NCBI RefSeq assembly: GCF_024679095.1
Contig: NC_066517.1
Location: 18,972,893-19,036,892, forward strand
Reading direction: 5' to 3'
DNA length: 64,000 nucleotides
From: Eriocheir sinensis
Lineage: Eukaryota; Arthropoda; Malacostraca; Decapoda; Varunidae
Shown: one piece after another, positions 33,800 to 45,662 of the stretch
How positions within the stretch are numbered: the first letter of the stretch is position 1
Layout of the letters: each line of letters begins with the position of its first letter
Notes under the pieces: generated by a model
Told to the model about the DNA's origin: nothing
The model's input: only the letters and a program-made list of their open reading frames with translations
Databases searched by the model: none
Made by a program: the position numbers and the translations under genes

Positions 33800-36700
33800 T
33801 AATATGAGCATACATGTGTGAGAAAGAGATTCATATTTATCTTAATCACTAATAATGCCATCACTAGACAGGATATGGGATGGGGAACAGAAGCCAAAGT
33901 TTTGCCCAGTCTTGTTAAACTTGCATCCTTGCTTAAAATTCATATCTTCTGAGATGACGGAATGGAAAGAGAAAAGGACACATGCAGCATGCCAGGCACA
34001 CATAAAGAATAGTACCTCGTAACATGTAGAAGTGTTCTACTTTACTGATAGTATTATATTCGGCATCATAAAGTCCTCTATTAAAAAAATGATTTAGGGT
34101 TTACATACTAAGAAAGTCTTACAATATAGAACATGCAGTAAAACATTGTCTTAGTTTACAAATTGTCAAAATCTAAATACACAGTATTAAAAATTTAATT
34201 TGATCTATTAATTTTTGTTCGATTGATGATAGAACCCTTAACATTGGCATTCCTTTATTATTAGAATTGTTTATTGAAAACAAGTTTTCACTTTGATGTG
34301 CAACTGGCATGCTGATGTGCCCCATCCTCGGCAGTCCCATGTTGGGGTCTAGGGAGGGTGGCAGTGTAGCATAGCCTCCTTGAGTTTGGTCTTGTCTTAG
34401 TCGCCTTACGTTACTTTAATGAAAAATGAGAACATCACACGTTATCTATGCAACTTGTAATATAATAGTACTTCTCGACTTTTATTTCAATACCATAGTC
34501 ATATGTAATGTACTGCTGCTTCCATAGATGATGCAGTGACAGACGGCTGCAACCGGGATGCCATATTAGAATATAAAACACAAAAGAGGTGGATTCACCT
34601 TGATGCATTTCAACCAGTATTCTAATTTAAGCCTCTTTTCTGCGCATCTATGGAAAACATTGCTTTAGGTTTAGTCGACTGCATTTAGAGCAACCTCCCA
34701 CATAACCAAGTCAAAGTCACATTGCACATAGCATGGCAGTATATACTAGGTCTTAGTGTGGAGCATGCACCTATACACTAATGCTGTGTTTCACCCGTAC
34801 CTATTCTTTATCTATCCAACTGGATGCCTTATTGCATTTGCAGTGATTTGCTTACTTTCATTGCAAGTGATGAATTGTGGTGCTATTTTTACATGATAAT
34901 TCAGGAAAGATTAAAGGAATGTATGACATACTATACCTTACCATTAACCCCAAGAATGTGACATAACAGTGTTTACTGATTAAAAATATAGCTAAACATG
35001 CTTCAAGACAACCTCACAATATATTCAAGTTGTCCTTGAGGATAAAGCAACACAGCAAATGCCCTTGTTGTGATGGAAGTCACCTGTGTTGTACTCTTGT
35101 TATTCATAGCAATTTAACTATGCATGATTCTCACATGCAGGAATGACAAGGGTGAATGTTCATCAGAGAAATTATGCACAAGGTTCGTGGTATATTAATA
35201 TGAGCAGTAGCCATTTCAGACTTCCCTGAAGTAATTGATTACTGATACATGTCTGAGTGACCATCAGGGTGCCCCTGGTGTCCCCCTTACATATACTGAT
35301 GTGGCAGTGCAATGTTCAATCTGTACTTCATTGTTTCTAAAGGAAGGAAATCCATGATTAATATATGCCTGATATTTGTAAGCAACAGATAACCCACCAG
35401 CTGAGCCACCACTTCATAAGAGGTGATGCGACCAATCAAATAATGTGATCAACTCTGTATTGTGGCATTCACCTACTACTTGAAAGAATGTTGTTTTAGT
35501 GGCTTCCATAGCAAGACAGATTCTTTTATTTAATGGCTGAATATTCCTGAAATCTATGTATTTACTGATGTGGTAGGAAGCCATGGATTTGGGTGAGCAG
35601 AGTTGAGGAATTTTATCATCTTGCATTACATTTTTTATTAAATTGTTTCTTCCTTGAACTTTTCAGCTTCATATAGAATGCCACATAACTAGAGCATGTC
35701 TTAAAGTGTACAGAATTTTTAGCTCCATTGTTCTTTTCCCAACTCTGTCTGGTAGAATGATAACTAGGTTTTTCATCAAACTTTTTCAAACTCTGAAGCT
35801 TTTAAGCCCTTAGAAATTTGTAAGTCATGGTCTTGTGTTCCAAACCTTTTAGCTCCCAAACGTTTAGAAGTACTTGCTGCACAATATTCTTGTAAATTAA
35901 ATCTAAAACTAATTTTTACTGAAAAGCACACCTAGGAACAGACCTCACAGTACGGTAGAGCCCACAGTGTAGACACCGTAGTGACAAGGGAGCTTATAAT
36001 GTGTACATAGATTAACTTTTGCTAATTATACTAATGCAGCAGAATGTTGTAATGTGGTCCCTGCTTTTGTGATTGTCCGGAATGTGATCAAGGTTGTGCT
36101 CAATGGAACCAATGTCACTCATTGTAACGACAGTGACTCACCCAATCAGGTCTGTTTGCAAGTGTGCCATTGTCAGCTACACATAAATAGAAGCAAATGG
36201 GGCTCCAGTGTATGATGTCTTTTTCTATTAGGGTATGTTTGCCTATTTTTACTCATCAATCCAATCAGTACAGACTCAAGGGAAAAACTACCCTGAAAAA
36301 TTTGGCTGAGGCAAAAAAACAAAGTTGTCAAAATTAAGAATGTCATCCATTTTACTCTGACTAATTATTTTACCTCAGCTCAGTTTCAAGTGTTAGATTT
36401 CCTGATGTGAATACAAATTGGAATTGTGCTCAGAAATGGGTGAACATTCCCTCAAACATCTCAGTCTTTGTAATAACGCAAAAGTATCTCTTCCATGCCG
36501 CCGCCTCACTTGGCCCATTGATTCTCGAGTGGTGGGAAATACAGTCCGCCCTCATACTTGCGGTGGCTTGCGGCCGTGCCTTAAGTCTCTCGTCTCCTAG
36601 TTTAGGGTCCATCTGTCCTGCACCCCTGCTGTTCTCGGAGGTGCTGTGATGCATGGATTGGTCACAGACCTCAGCCATGTATTGGGAGCCTCACTCAACC

Positions 36701-37940
36701 CAGTGGTAACAAAGTCAATGGTGTTTGGTCAGAGATCGGATATTGACTTACTTTCCAAACACCAGTATGTTCACCAATGTGTTTGCACCATTCCAGAGTG
36801 CACATACCAGGAAAAAAAGTTACTCTGAAAGAATTGGCTTGGGGTATGAAAATTGTCTAGTGTCTAAAAAATACCTATCAATTGTTAATTTGGCAATATG
36901 CACTTCATTTTCATTCCTCAACTCAAATTTCTAGAGAAGTATTTTTAGTGATATGAGCACTGATTGGTGAAAGAATGTGTACAAATTCATGAACAAACCC
37001 AATATGACCAGCTTCATTTATGTTTGATTCTGCCCATTACCATGTATTACTTCAGCATGTACAAAATACCCCAACCACAATTAATAGTCACTGTCTCACG
37101 TTCAGGGTTGAAACCACATTATACTACTTTATATATGCCATGATTTTTTGCAGATTAAAACATTTTACTGCTTTTATTAATCAGTCGTGCGTACGTACAT
37201 TTATCTTACTGTGATTAGTTTTAGGCAAATCAGCTTTAAAAGTGTATAATCACATAGACACAAATAATCCTAGGTATTACTTTTTAAACTAATGATAATA
37301 TTAGGTAGTCTCAGTGTCGCATATCACAGACCAGAAGACTTGGCCAAGGTTTACAGTCCCTGTGTATCCCAGCAAGTTAGCTTACCTTAGACATAGCCAT
37401 CAACACCCTGAAACTGCTATCAACACCTCTACATCCATTTAGTGAGTTTGGACCATCAAGTATTCACCTACCCACACACCCACCTGCTGCCTGCCACACC
37501 AAGACCTTGCCACCAACACCCAGTTACAGAACACAGGTCATCAAGCATCTTCCCTCACACAGACAATTGCTGCCTGCCAACATGAGCTACCCAGCTTACC
37601 ACAGATATTGCCGCCAATAACCCAACACTGCAATCAACCCACACTCCAGTGAGCACCAACACACCCACACCTAGAACTGCAGTCTATATCACATGCCCAC
37701 ACCCAGATGAGGGGTGGGCTTATCCCAAACATAGTCATCAGCACCTTTACATCCTGTTAGTGAACCCAGGCAGTCCAGTGCTCACCAACATACCCACACC
37801 CACACCTGCCCTGTCCACTCCCCTTAATGAATCTCTTCTGCTTTTGTGATTTTCTTGGAAGTGTTCTTAGTCAGTGCCTTTTGGAAGAATAATTTTTGTG
37901 TGTATTCTTCACTCACACCCCTCAAGCAGGTCAGCCAAGG
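30968..37940. other. 7-kb AT-rich non-coding stretch downstream of ILK
   Basis: No open frame with protein-like composition and few transposon remains or microsatellites (one (TG)n at 33736-33785). This is unusually quiet for this window. It could be extended ILK 3' UTR, unannotated non-coding RNA or plain intergenic DNA. 37390-37850 is a degenerate CCCACACC/ATCAACACC-type repeat. Confidence 0.5.
33015..33310. repeat. degenerate about 115-bp tandem repeat
   Basis: Three diverged units with AGAAGTTCTTTMARCACYRAATAA, GCAARTGGAGTTGTG and GACTAAYCATWCAG. The middle unit contains a perfect 24-bp palindrome at 33174-33197. Confidence 0.6.
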
Positions 37941-37942
37941 CC

Positions 37943-37943
<1 letters not shown>

Positions 37944-38016
<73 letters not shown>
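37944..38016. repeat. (CA)n microsatellite
   Basis: About 35 CA units directly abutting the SINE head at 38016. Confidence 0.95.
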
Positions 38017-38019
<3 letters not shown>

Positions 38020-38262
38020 ATAGATCAGTCAGTTAAAGCGCTGCACTGCCAGGCTTCACGGCATGGCAGGCAGAGGTTCGAGCCCCGCTCAGGCCAGGTT
38101 TTTCCGCTGACTAGGAGTGGTTACTGTCCCCCCTTGAGCAAGGGGGTTGGGGTGTGTGTTGTGTGAAGTCCTGGCAGTACCCAGAGATCGACTAATGAGC
38201 CTTGATCTAATGAGGAGGGTACTTGCTGGTGATTGCGAGTCCAACTCGTGATCATGCCGTGG
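38016..38262 (+). mobile_element. tRNA-derived SINE, family A, full-length copy
   Basis: A box region GATAGATCAGTCAGTTAAAG, B box AGAGGTTCGAGCCCCGCTC, body GTCCCCCCTTGAGCAAGGGG, TCCTGGCAGTACCCAGAGATC and GGGTACTTGCTGGTGATTGC, ending CGTGATCATGCCGTGGTG plus an A-run and (CA)n. Confidence 0.88.
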
Positions 38263-38534
38263 TGAAAAAAAATACACACACACACACACACACACGCATA
38301 CATTAGCTTTCTGTTTGGTGAGCATGGAGTGTTTGTCAACTAATAACATTAAGTTTGTATAAATCACTGCCAGTTTATGTTAATGAATGCCAGAACCAAA
38401 ATATTAATATGTATACTAGATCACTTAATAAATGTCTGGAATTTGAAATTATCTTTCCTTCAAGTTAATGTTATATAAACATCATATTATTATTACACAC
38501 ACACACATACACATTCACTCACACACGCACACAC

Positions 38535-38864
38535 TTTTTTTTTTTTTTTTTTGACCAATGGCAACAGTAGGCTTTCTTGGTGGGGCCTGGTGGTCGGCCC
38601 CAGCCCGTTGAGACACAGATGTATTTATAGTGGCACCATCTTGCTTGCCTCATTAGGTCTCCGAGCTTATCTTTGATCCTCTTTCAAGAGAATCTAGAGT
38701 CTGGGTTGTTAGATGGTCTTCAGGACAGTATGTGGGGTAGTCTTAGGCCACTGGGCAATGACTGGAAAATTGCCAGCTTGTTGTCATGATGACTGGCAGG
38801 ATGCAAACCTGTGTCTTTTTGAGCGCCACACCAGCACGCTGACCACTCAGCCACCGCCTCCCCA
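38535..38864 (-). mobile_element. tRNA-derived SINE, family B
   Basis: Minus strand: GGGGAGGCGGTGGCTGAGTG (A box), CACAGGTTTGCATCCTGCC (B-box-like), 3' end AACGGGCTGGGGCCGACCAC and a poly(A) tail (the T run at 38535-38552). A (CA)n stretch adjoins the tail. Confidence 0.85.
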
Positions 38865-39435
38865 GCATGACAGTATGTGAGAGTCTTTAATGGTCTTGTG
38901 TATAATATAATACATAATCCCTGTGTGGGCAATTATGTACTATTTTGTCCTTTACCACTTCACTGTTTCAAGACATTGATCTTTTCAGTGCCAGAAACTA
39001 ATAGTCAGAGAAGGATACAGTGAACAAGAAAACTGCCACCAGGAGGGATTCATATACTTGGTATGTGGCAAACACTGGGAAGTGGACACTCATGGCATGC
39101 ATAGTACAGTGTCATCTCTGCCTATGATAAGATGCCCAATAGCCCCCAATGATGGTACTTGCTGCTTCATCAATCAAACACCAGCTATATATATATATAC
39201 CTTTTGTTCTAACCATTGTAACACATCAGTGTCATTAACATAATCAGTTTCAGACAAAAGTTTGTCTCATACATGGCTGTGTTTAACTGCAACACAGTTG
39301 TGTGGGTACATTTAGATACATTAGGCATAGTCTTATGTTATTTATCTAGTCTTCTATAAAAAAAAAAGGGCTGGAGAATTTCAGGGAAAGTTCAGATAGA
39401 TTTCAAATGTATTCCACACAAAGAAAGCATCTGAC

Positions 39436-41459
39436 TCAGTCTTGACATGATTCCAAAACGGAAGCAAGAGTCGCGTTCCTGCAAACCAGTGAAGCCTTGA
39501 TGCCCTCCTTAAACAAGTTGTTAGGTGGTTCACGCAGCCACACAAGGTTTGGGCATCGACAAACAATGTAGTTTCTTTTTGCACTGAGTAAGAATCCATC
39601 TGAAGGGAGTGTGTGGGATGGGAGGTGTGGCATCATGAAATTGTTCCCAGAAAGAACAACTCCAAACTGTGATTTCCCGTGCGTGTTTGTGTTCACTCCT
39701 GCAAAGGCGCCTGGGAAGAGCCTGAGGTTGCTGTCCACGATGCTGAGACGAGACACATTTCCAATGATCCACCGCCCTGAAAGACCTTGTTTGACAGTGA
39801 CTGAGCGCATCGTGACTGAGGCGCCTTCTGCGCCCTGACACACAACTGACCCCGGCCACGGCCTCACCTTGAAGAGCATTTCCTCCATCACCAGTTCTCT
39901 GATTTTACCTACAATGGCAGACTTCATCAGGCTCATGATGGTGGAATTATGGATCTTAAAGTTCATCCCCTCACTATGTATGCTGATCGCGTTCTTACGC
40001 AGACTAAGATTTTTTATCAAGTAGAACCTGAGTGTGAAGACATCAACAAAGGACGTGAGGGAGATGCCGTTACTCTCGACTGTTAGGCGACTGATGTCAT
40101 TGAAAGTGACATTCTCCAGGATATGCAGGTAACTGAAGGCCCCGGGAAACACCATGACTGAGGTGTTTCGGCAGTTCCCAAGGTGGAAAGAACTGGCTAA
40201 GTAGAGCGATTGGTCTTCACTCAAGTCTCTCAGGTCCAGTGTCTGCAAAAGAGAGCTGTGGGTGATTGGAACGGGCTATGTTGTTTTGATAATTAAACTG
40301 CTAAATTTTGTCCTTAGAATTTTAGTGTTGGTGCATATAGTATCATCCATGTTAATAGAAGATTCAGTATCATGATAAGGAGGTGAGGGTTAGTGGGATA
40401 GTTTGTGAAGTCTGAAGAGATAGTGTACTAGATACGATTTTTTATCTCTGGAAGGTATAATATTGATGTTTCTAAACTTAGATTAGTTTGATTTTCTCAC
40501 TTTTACTCATTACAATCTACAAACAGACCCTGATTAGCCCCAGCCCTCATTCCCACAAGCCAACCGCATCTTCTCTCACCCCACCAAACTCACTCCAAGT
40601 CACACCACCAGCAGACACCCCTTCCCTCACCCCACCAAACTCACCCCAAGCCACACCACCAGCAGACACCCCTTCTCTCACCCCACCAAACTCACCCCAA
40701 GCCACACCACCAGCAGACACCCCTTCTCTCACCCCACCAAACTCACCCCAAGCCACACCACCAGCAGACACCCCTTCCCTCACCCCACTTAGTCACATCT
40801 TCCCTCACCAGACCACCATCACACCTCCCTCACCCAACCATCTCAGAATCACGCCTTCCCAAACCAGGCCATCATCACTACCAAGCCATATACGAGTCAC
40901 ACTTTCCTCCTCTAAGTCAAATTCAACCCACATCTTCCCCAACTAAGCCAAAGCCACACCCACTTTCTTCACCATCACCCCTTCACAAGCCAGCAACAAC
41001 CCCCACCTTCCGCCACTAAGCCATCAAACACCCCCCTGCCCCCTCCTACACAGCTCACGTCCCCCATTCACCCCTATCAAGCCAGCAGCAAACCCTCCAT
41101 ATCAAACCTGCCTGTGACTTGAACTCTTGCAAAATGGGAGTATCAAGACACCTCTTCACCGAAATTGACCTCTCGTACTAATTACCTTTTGCATTACTTA
41201 TCAGGCTTTTTTGTTTCCTGTTTTTGTTTCCCTTCCCTATTGCTGTAAAGAAGAAAAAAATAGACCACTGCACTCGATCTCTCACCTTGACAGGAAGGCA
41301 CGAGCAGAACACCTGGATCTTTGACCTCAGAGCCTTGCACTCACAGCTGGCGCCTTTGAGGAACTGGAGGCACTTCAGCGAGGATGAAGATTGAGCTTTG
41401 AGGAGGTTCAGGAAACACAAGCCCCCCAGCAGGATGGCAAACCAGAGTCGCATCGCCAT
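39436..41459 (-). CDS. secreted LRR-like protein, function unknown
   Basis: Two exons, 41459-41286 and 40242-39436, phase 0, donor GTGAGA, acceptor TTTTGCAG; 326 aa. Residues 1-22 are a signal peptide (MAMRLWFAILLGGLCFLNLL). A Cys-rich N-cap-like stretch follows (KGASCECKALRSKIQVFCSC), then irregular leucine-rich repeats with asparagine positions (IKNLSLRKNAISIH, VSRLSIVDSNLRLFPGAFAGV, VVLSGNNF). A C-terminal cysteine cap resembles LRRCT (RNYIVCRCPNLVWL ... LVCRN ... LESC). No transmembrane segment or GPI-type tail is seen, so it is probably secreted. I do not recognise a named orthologue. A second in-frame ATG lies two codons downstream of the first. Intron 1 holds a 51-bp minisatellite. Confidence 0.78.
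40565..40790. repeat. 51-bp minisatellite in the intron of the LRR-like gene
   Basis: Four or so nearly perfect units of TCACCCCACCAAACTCACCC plus CAAGCCACACCACCAGCAGA and CACCCCTTCTC. Because 51 is a multiple of three, it gives a 152-codon open frame of Pro/Thr/Ser-rich 17-residue repeats on the plus strand. Diverged CA-rich copies continue to about 41100. Confidence 0.9.
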
Positions 41460-41775
41460 CCCAAAGCTGCGCCCGCCCGTTGGATCTTTGTGATACGAAG
41501 AGAGAGAAGAAAAGCGATACTTGGCTGAAGGAGTATAAAATAATAGCAAGTAGAAGAATGGATATACCTGAAGGATGCTCATATAAGTGTTGGCAATAGA
41601 TGCAAAAATAAGTGAAATGCACACACGATATTATTCACTCAACTTGCAGGAGTTTACACACATAAATACTCTTAAATGCAATAATTAAAGTATAAGTGAG
41701 ACCAAAAATTATTATAACTTATTGTATTATCAAATATAAAAATGTGCATTATGAAAAAATATAATACCCAAGATA

Positions 41776-41870
41776 TGATTGATTGATTGATTGATACTTT
41801 ATTGTTGCAAGTAAACAACAAAGAAGAAGGGAGGAGCATGCCGTCCCAACCCCCAGACAGTACAGAGTGT
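41776..41870 (-). mobile_element. retroelement 3' tail with (ATCA)n
   Basis: Minus strand: GGGACGGCATGCTCCTCCC...TTGCAACAATAAAGTATCAA followed by ATCA repeats. Same family as 2574-2656. Confidence 0.6.
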
Positions 41871-42351
41871 GATTATACAACTAAGGACACATGTGTAAGT
41901 AGCAAGATATGAATTATGCAACTAATATATGACCTCGAAAAGTGTCACAACATGCAAATATGATAGATAAAGACATGTTGCACTTTAGAAAATAAAATGT
42001 TACAAAAAATAGGCACAAACAATGGTACAAAGCCACAAATTGCTGCCCATCCCCCAAAAAACAAGTTGTAACTCTAGGGTAAAAAATCATAACTTTCAAC
42101 ACCTGTCACAAGACCATAACCGTGTGAGGGTCAAAACTTATAAAAATACATGGGCCAGTAATTACTACTATTATCAGTTACTACTATTACTACTATTATC
42201 ATGTTCTGTCATTAGTATAGGCTGTTATAATCACATTTCTGCAAAAAAACTACAATAAAGATGAATAAAAAGAAACGGGTAAATCACTGGTCCATCGCAA
42301 TTCAATACTTCCTAAGGAGAACCGTTAGTTATAAAATATCTTACCCAGGGG

Positions 42352-42420
42352 CTGTTTTGGACGTCTCCGAGAGCTGGCGTGCGTGCGTATCAGTGAGTGA
42401 GGGCGAATAGGAAATGGTGC
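42352..42420 (-). promoter_or_regulatory. candidate untranslated first exon of the LRR-like gene
   Basis: Minus-strand CGTCCAAAACAGCCCCTGG is followed by the donor GTAAGA. An acceptor-like TATACTCCTTCAG lies at about 41528, about 70 bp before the start codon. A GC-rich patch with repeated GTGC/CGTG words surrounds it. Confidence 0.3.
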
Positions 42421-42718
42421 ACTAAGTAGGCAGCCGGCAAGAGTTATGAATATAGGAGGTTACGGTGTCTTATCGCCCTGGTACATCCTGTCAGTCGTCT
42501 TCACGCTCCTTGCACAACGAAAATGGGATCTCGGACGCTGGTGAATGAAGAAGAAACTGCTCATCCTTCATTTTGGGTTACTCGCAAACGGCCTAGTGAA
42601 GTAATTACTCGAAATCAAACGAAAAGAAAATGTTGGACACTGGAAATTTTTAAAGCATTTCTATCACTTTTCCGTGGGTTTCAGCATACATATATAAAGG
42701 AAATAGTCGTGGCGTGAT

Positions 42719-42800
42719 GATTGATTGATTGATTGATAAAAGATACAATGGTAGGAAGGAAAGCACAACAAGGGAGGGGGCAGTACCTCCCCCTGGACAA
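42719..42800 (-). mobile_element. retroelement 3' tail with (ATCA)n
   Basis: Minus strand ends in ATCAATCAATCAATCA; upstream TGTCCAGGGGGAGGTACTGC and CTTGTTGTGCTTTCC. Related to 41776-41870, about 0.9 kb away in the same orientation. Confidence 0.5.
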
Positions 42801-43177
42801 TAAGACAATAAAATGTTGAGAAGAAGCGCGATATGAAACTAAACAGTAAACAGAGGCCTAGAACACTGGTGATGCTTGAGGGAACTCGGCCACATTTGTT
42901 GAAAGGTATTAGCATATAGTTACGTGAAAAAAAATATAATAGTTGGCGACTTTATATGTTGTGAAAAAATATGCTACAACGGAAATGGAAGATAATGCCA
43001 TATTCTGTCCTCACTCAGATAAGATAAATAGACACAGTGCTTGCAGAAAGTATCCATAAGTGACACGAAACTATAACTGAGAGAAGCAGCATCGTTACCA
43101 ATAAAGTAATTAGAGTCCAGTCCAGTCCAGTAGTAGGTGTGGGATTGCCTTTGTAACGGCTCCCACATATATATATG

Positions 43178-43399
43178 GACCCATATTCTCAAACGTTTCG
43201 ACGCCTTGGGTATATATATTTTGAGGCTCTCGTACAAGTTTTGGGGATTGCCATGGGTGGTTTCATATGTTTGGTGGTAGTTTTGCAAGATTTCTACGCC
43301 ATGAGCAGGTAAAACACTCTTGAGAACTCGAGACATCTTCTATATGGCTTTCAAAAAATATTGTATCAGGAGCCCGAAGCGGTTGAGAATATGACCCAT
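43178..43399. mobile_element. M1 MITE, well preserved termini
   Basis: Left end GACCCATATTCTCAAACGTT at 43178. The right end on the minus strand is CATGGGTCATATTCTCAACC, near 43399. About 220 bp, no coding capacity. Internal words are TTGAGGCTCTCGTACAAGTT and GATTGCCATGGGTGG. Confidence 0.8.
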
Positions 43400-43869
43400 G
43401 GTCCTTATTCTTGTTTCTTGATTGTTGATTGGCGTTGTTGTGTCTTTTAGTCTTGGAGAAAGGAGGCTGCACGGAAAAATTACACAGGAAACACACAGCA
43501 AAGAAAAAATGACTAGCCGACCTTGAAGAAAATAATATAGCTTTTACCAACAGCAGTGAGAACAGAAGAGAACAAAAGAGGGATATTATAAGAGGAAGCG
43601 AGAATAACAGAAGAGAGACTGAAATAAGGACAAGCCACACAGCATCTCGACATCAACAAACGCGGGTGATCTTCTGCGTTGGCAGGATGAGCGCGCAATC
43701 AGACACTCAGCAATTAATACAGGTCGGCAGGTCAGGAAATTAGTGACGCCGCAAGAACGAGACAGACATGGCATCAGCTCAGAAAAGGAGGAGGCAAATA
43801 CTCAAATATTCCCGTCTGTGACCATAATGAACCACACTTAACCCCACGCTCGCCCATAACACTTAAGTC

Positions 43870-44185
43870 GGTATGATAAGATACTTTCCCTTCTCACATC
43901 ATCTATTTCTAAAGGTCAAAGAGGGGATCAATCGGGTTAAAATGAGCGTTTCTTTAGGTTCACGGTACAGAAGAAGGGTCAAACTACCACTAGGGCCATA
44001 CAACTACTCCTGGATTTTTTTTTTTTTTTTTTTTTTTTTACAGCAGAGGCAAATGTTAAAAAAAAAAAAACGATACTCACAAAAAAAAGCCCGAAACTCA
44101 CAAAAAGCACAAAACTCCTACGAATGGCTTGTCAAATATGTGTTCTTGGGCGACGAAATGTCTTATGATACGACCCTTATTTATT
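43870..44185 (+). mobile_element. M1 MITE, partial, with a poly(T) insertion
   Basis: Contains GGTCAAACTACCACTAGGGC and, after T and A runs, CTTGTCAAATATGTGTTCTT and GGCGACGAAATGTCTTATGA. The left end is unclear. Confidence 0.55.
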
Positions 44186-44189
44186 TTCT

Positions 44190-44830
44190 TTAATTTCAGG
44201 GCTGTTATTTGTGTCCTGTGAAGAAGGGCGGCATACGTAGCTACTTCTGAGGATGACCTGACGCGAAAGCAAGAGAAATTGAGGTTTTTACTTCTGAGGA
44301 TGACCTGACGCGAAAGCAAGAGAAATTGAGGTTTTTACTTCTGAGGATGACCTGACGCGAAAGCAAGAGAAATTGAGGTTTTTACTTCTGAGGATGACCT
44401 GACGCGAAAGCAAGAGAAATTGAGGTTTTATTTAGCCAGCATTTCTTCCTTTCTTCTTTCTTTTTAGTTTTGTTCTGTTTAGGAAGGGCGGTCTACCCGT
44501 AGCTACTTCTGAAGGTCGGCCTGACGCGGAAGAGTAAGGGATTAAGGTATTGTTAGGCCAGCATTTCTTCCTTTGGTGGTTGTTTGGGTTTTGTTGGGTT
44601 TGGGAAGGGCGATCTGCGTAGCTGCATATGAGGGTGTCATGACGCGGAAGCAAAAGGAATCAAGGTATCGTATTACTAACCCAGCGTTTCTTCCTTTCGT
44701 AGTTGAGTTTTATTTGGTTTAGGAAGGGCGGTTTATGTAGGTTAGAGTGCATGGCCTGCCGCGGATGGAAAAGGGATTAAGGTATTTTGGAATCAGCGTT
44801 TATTCTTTCCTAGGCTGGTTGATATTTGTG
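44190..44830. repeat. satellite with 47-bp units nested in about 115-bp units
   Basis: 44243-44430 holds four almost identical 47-bp units (ACTTCTGAGGATGACCTGAC then GCGAAAGCAAGAGAAATTGA). 44430-44830 holds three diverged units of about 115 bp that contain the same block plus GGAAGGGCGGTCTACC and CCAGCATTTCTTCCTTT. A single diverged unit recurs at 45054-45125. Confidence 0.85.
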
Positions 44831-45058
44831 TCTTTGGGTAATATTCCTTCCCCTTCCCACATCAACTATATCCAAAGACCGAAAACGAGATTATTCGTTT
44901 GTTCAAGAATATTTTTCACATTTATGGCACAGAGGAAGTATCACACTCGGTCACACATCACCAGGGTCATAAAACTACCCCTGGAAATGCCCAAAACGCC
45001 TACGTCAAATGTGTGTATGTGCTTGGGTGCTGAAGTGTTTAAGAATATGGCATGTAGG
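44830..45058 (+). mobile_element. M1 MITE, partial
   Basis: Contains CATAAAACTACCCCTGGAAA, TGCCCAAAACGCCTACGTCA and the end GTGCTGAAGTGTTTAAGAAT. It lies between the satellite array and its outlying unit, as if inserted into the array. Confidence 0.6.
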
Positions 45059-45125
45059 AAGGGCGGATTACGTAGCCTTATCCGTGATGACGACGCGAAA
45101 GCAGAGGGAATCGAGGTATTACTTG

Positions 45126-45631
45126 CGCGAGTGTGAATTACATGCTTGTCAAATAGAGATGCATAAAGAGGAACAGAACGCCCGTAAGAAGCTTTCATCA
45201 CAAACAAAGTAAGAGGTAGTTGCCAAACGAATAATAGAAATCAAATATATTCTTTTGTTTATTCATTTTCTGCGCTAGTCCAGTCAACTCTTCTTACTTT
45301 TTTCTCCTATTCTCATCTTCGTTATTCTGGCTGCTCTACTCGCTGTTCTCTACGAGCTATTTCTTATACTCTGGGTTTCCGGTAAGCCTTTGGATAAGAT
45401 AGCGCGTGACCTTTATACCTTTACTGATGTTTAGGAAGGATCAAGTGAGATCATTCAGGAGTCTTTCAGAGGCTACAGATGGCGTGTTGGTACGTAGGAG
45501 GGATAACTCTTAAACTAGTCTGTCTGCTTAACCTTAACAAAAGAAAAGTAAGAGCTATAGAAGACAAGCGAGAGAGAAAGGGGGGGGGTGGGGGTTAGTC
45601 AGCTCGAGGCACGTGATGCTGACGAATTGCT

Positions 45632-45662
<31 letters not shown>

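Noticed and set aside
40488..40946. Pro/Thr-rich repeat protein of 152 codons
   Set aside because: It is a 51-bp intronic minisatellite whose unit length is a multiple of three, lying opposite the LRR-like gene.
42523..42717. 64-codon plus-strand open frame near the LRR-like gene's upstream region
   Set aside because: Short, with no recognisable domain or splice evidence. It ends where the retroelement tail at 42719 begins.
44243..44430. 47-bp units as a tandem snoRNA or CRISPR-like array
   Set aside because: The units are head-to-tail with no variable spacers, and box C/D placement is not convincing. It is a satellite in a eukaryotic genome.
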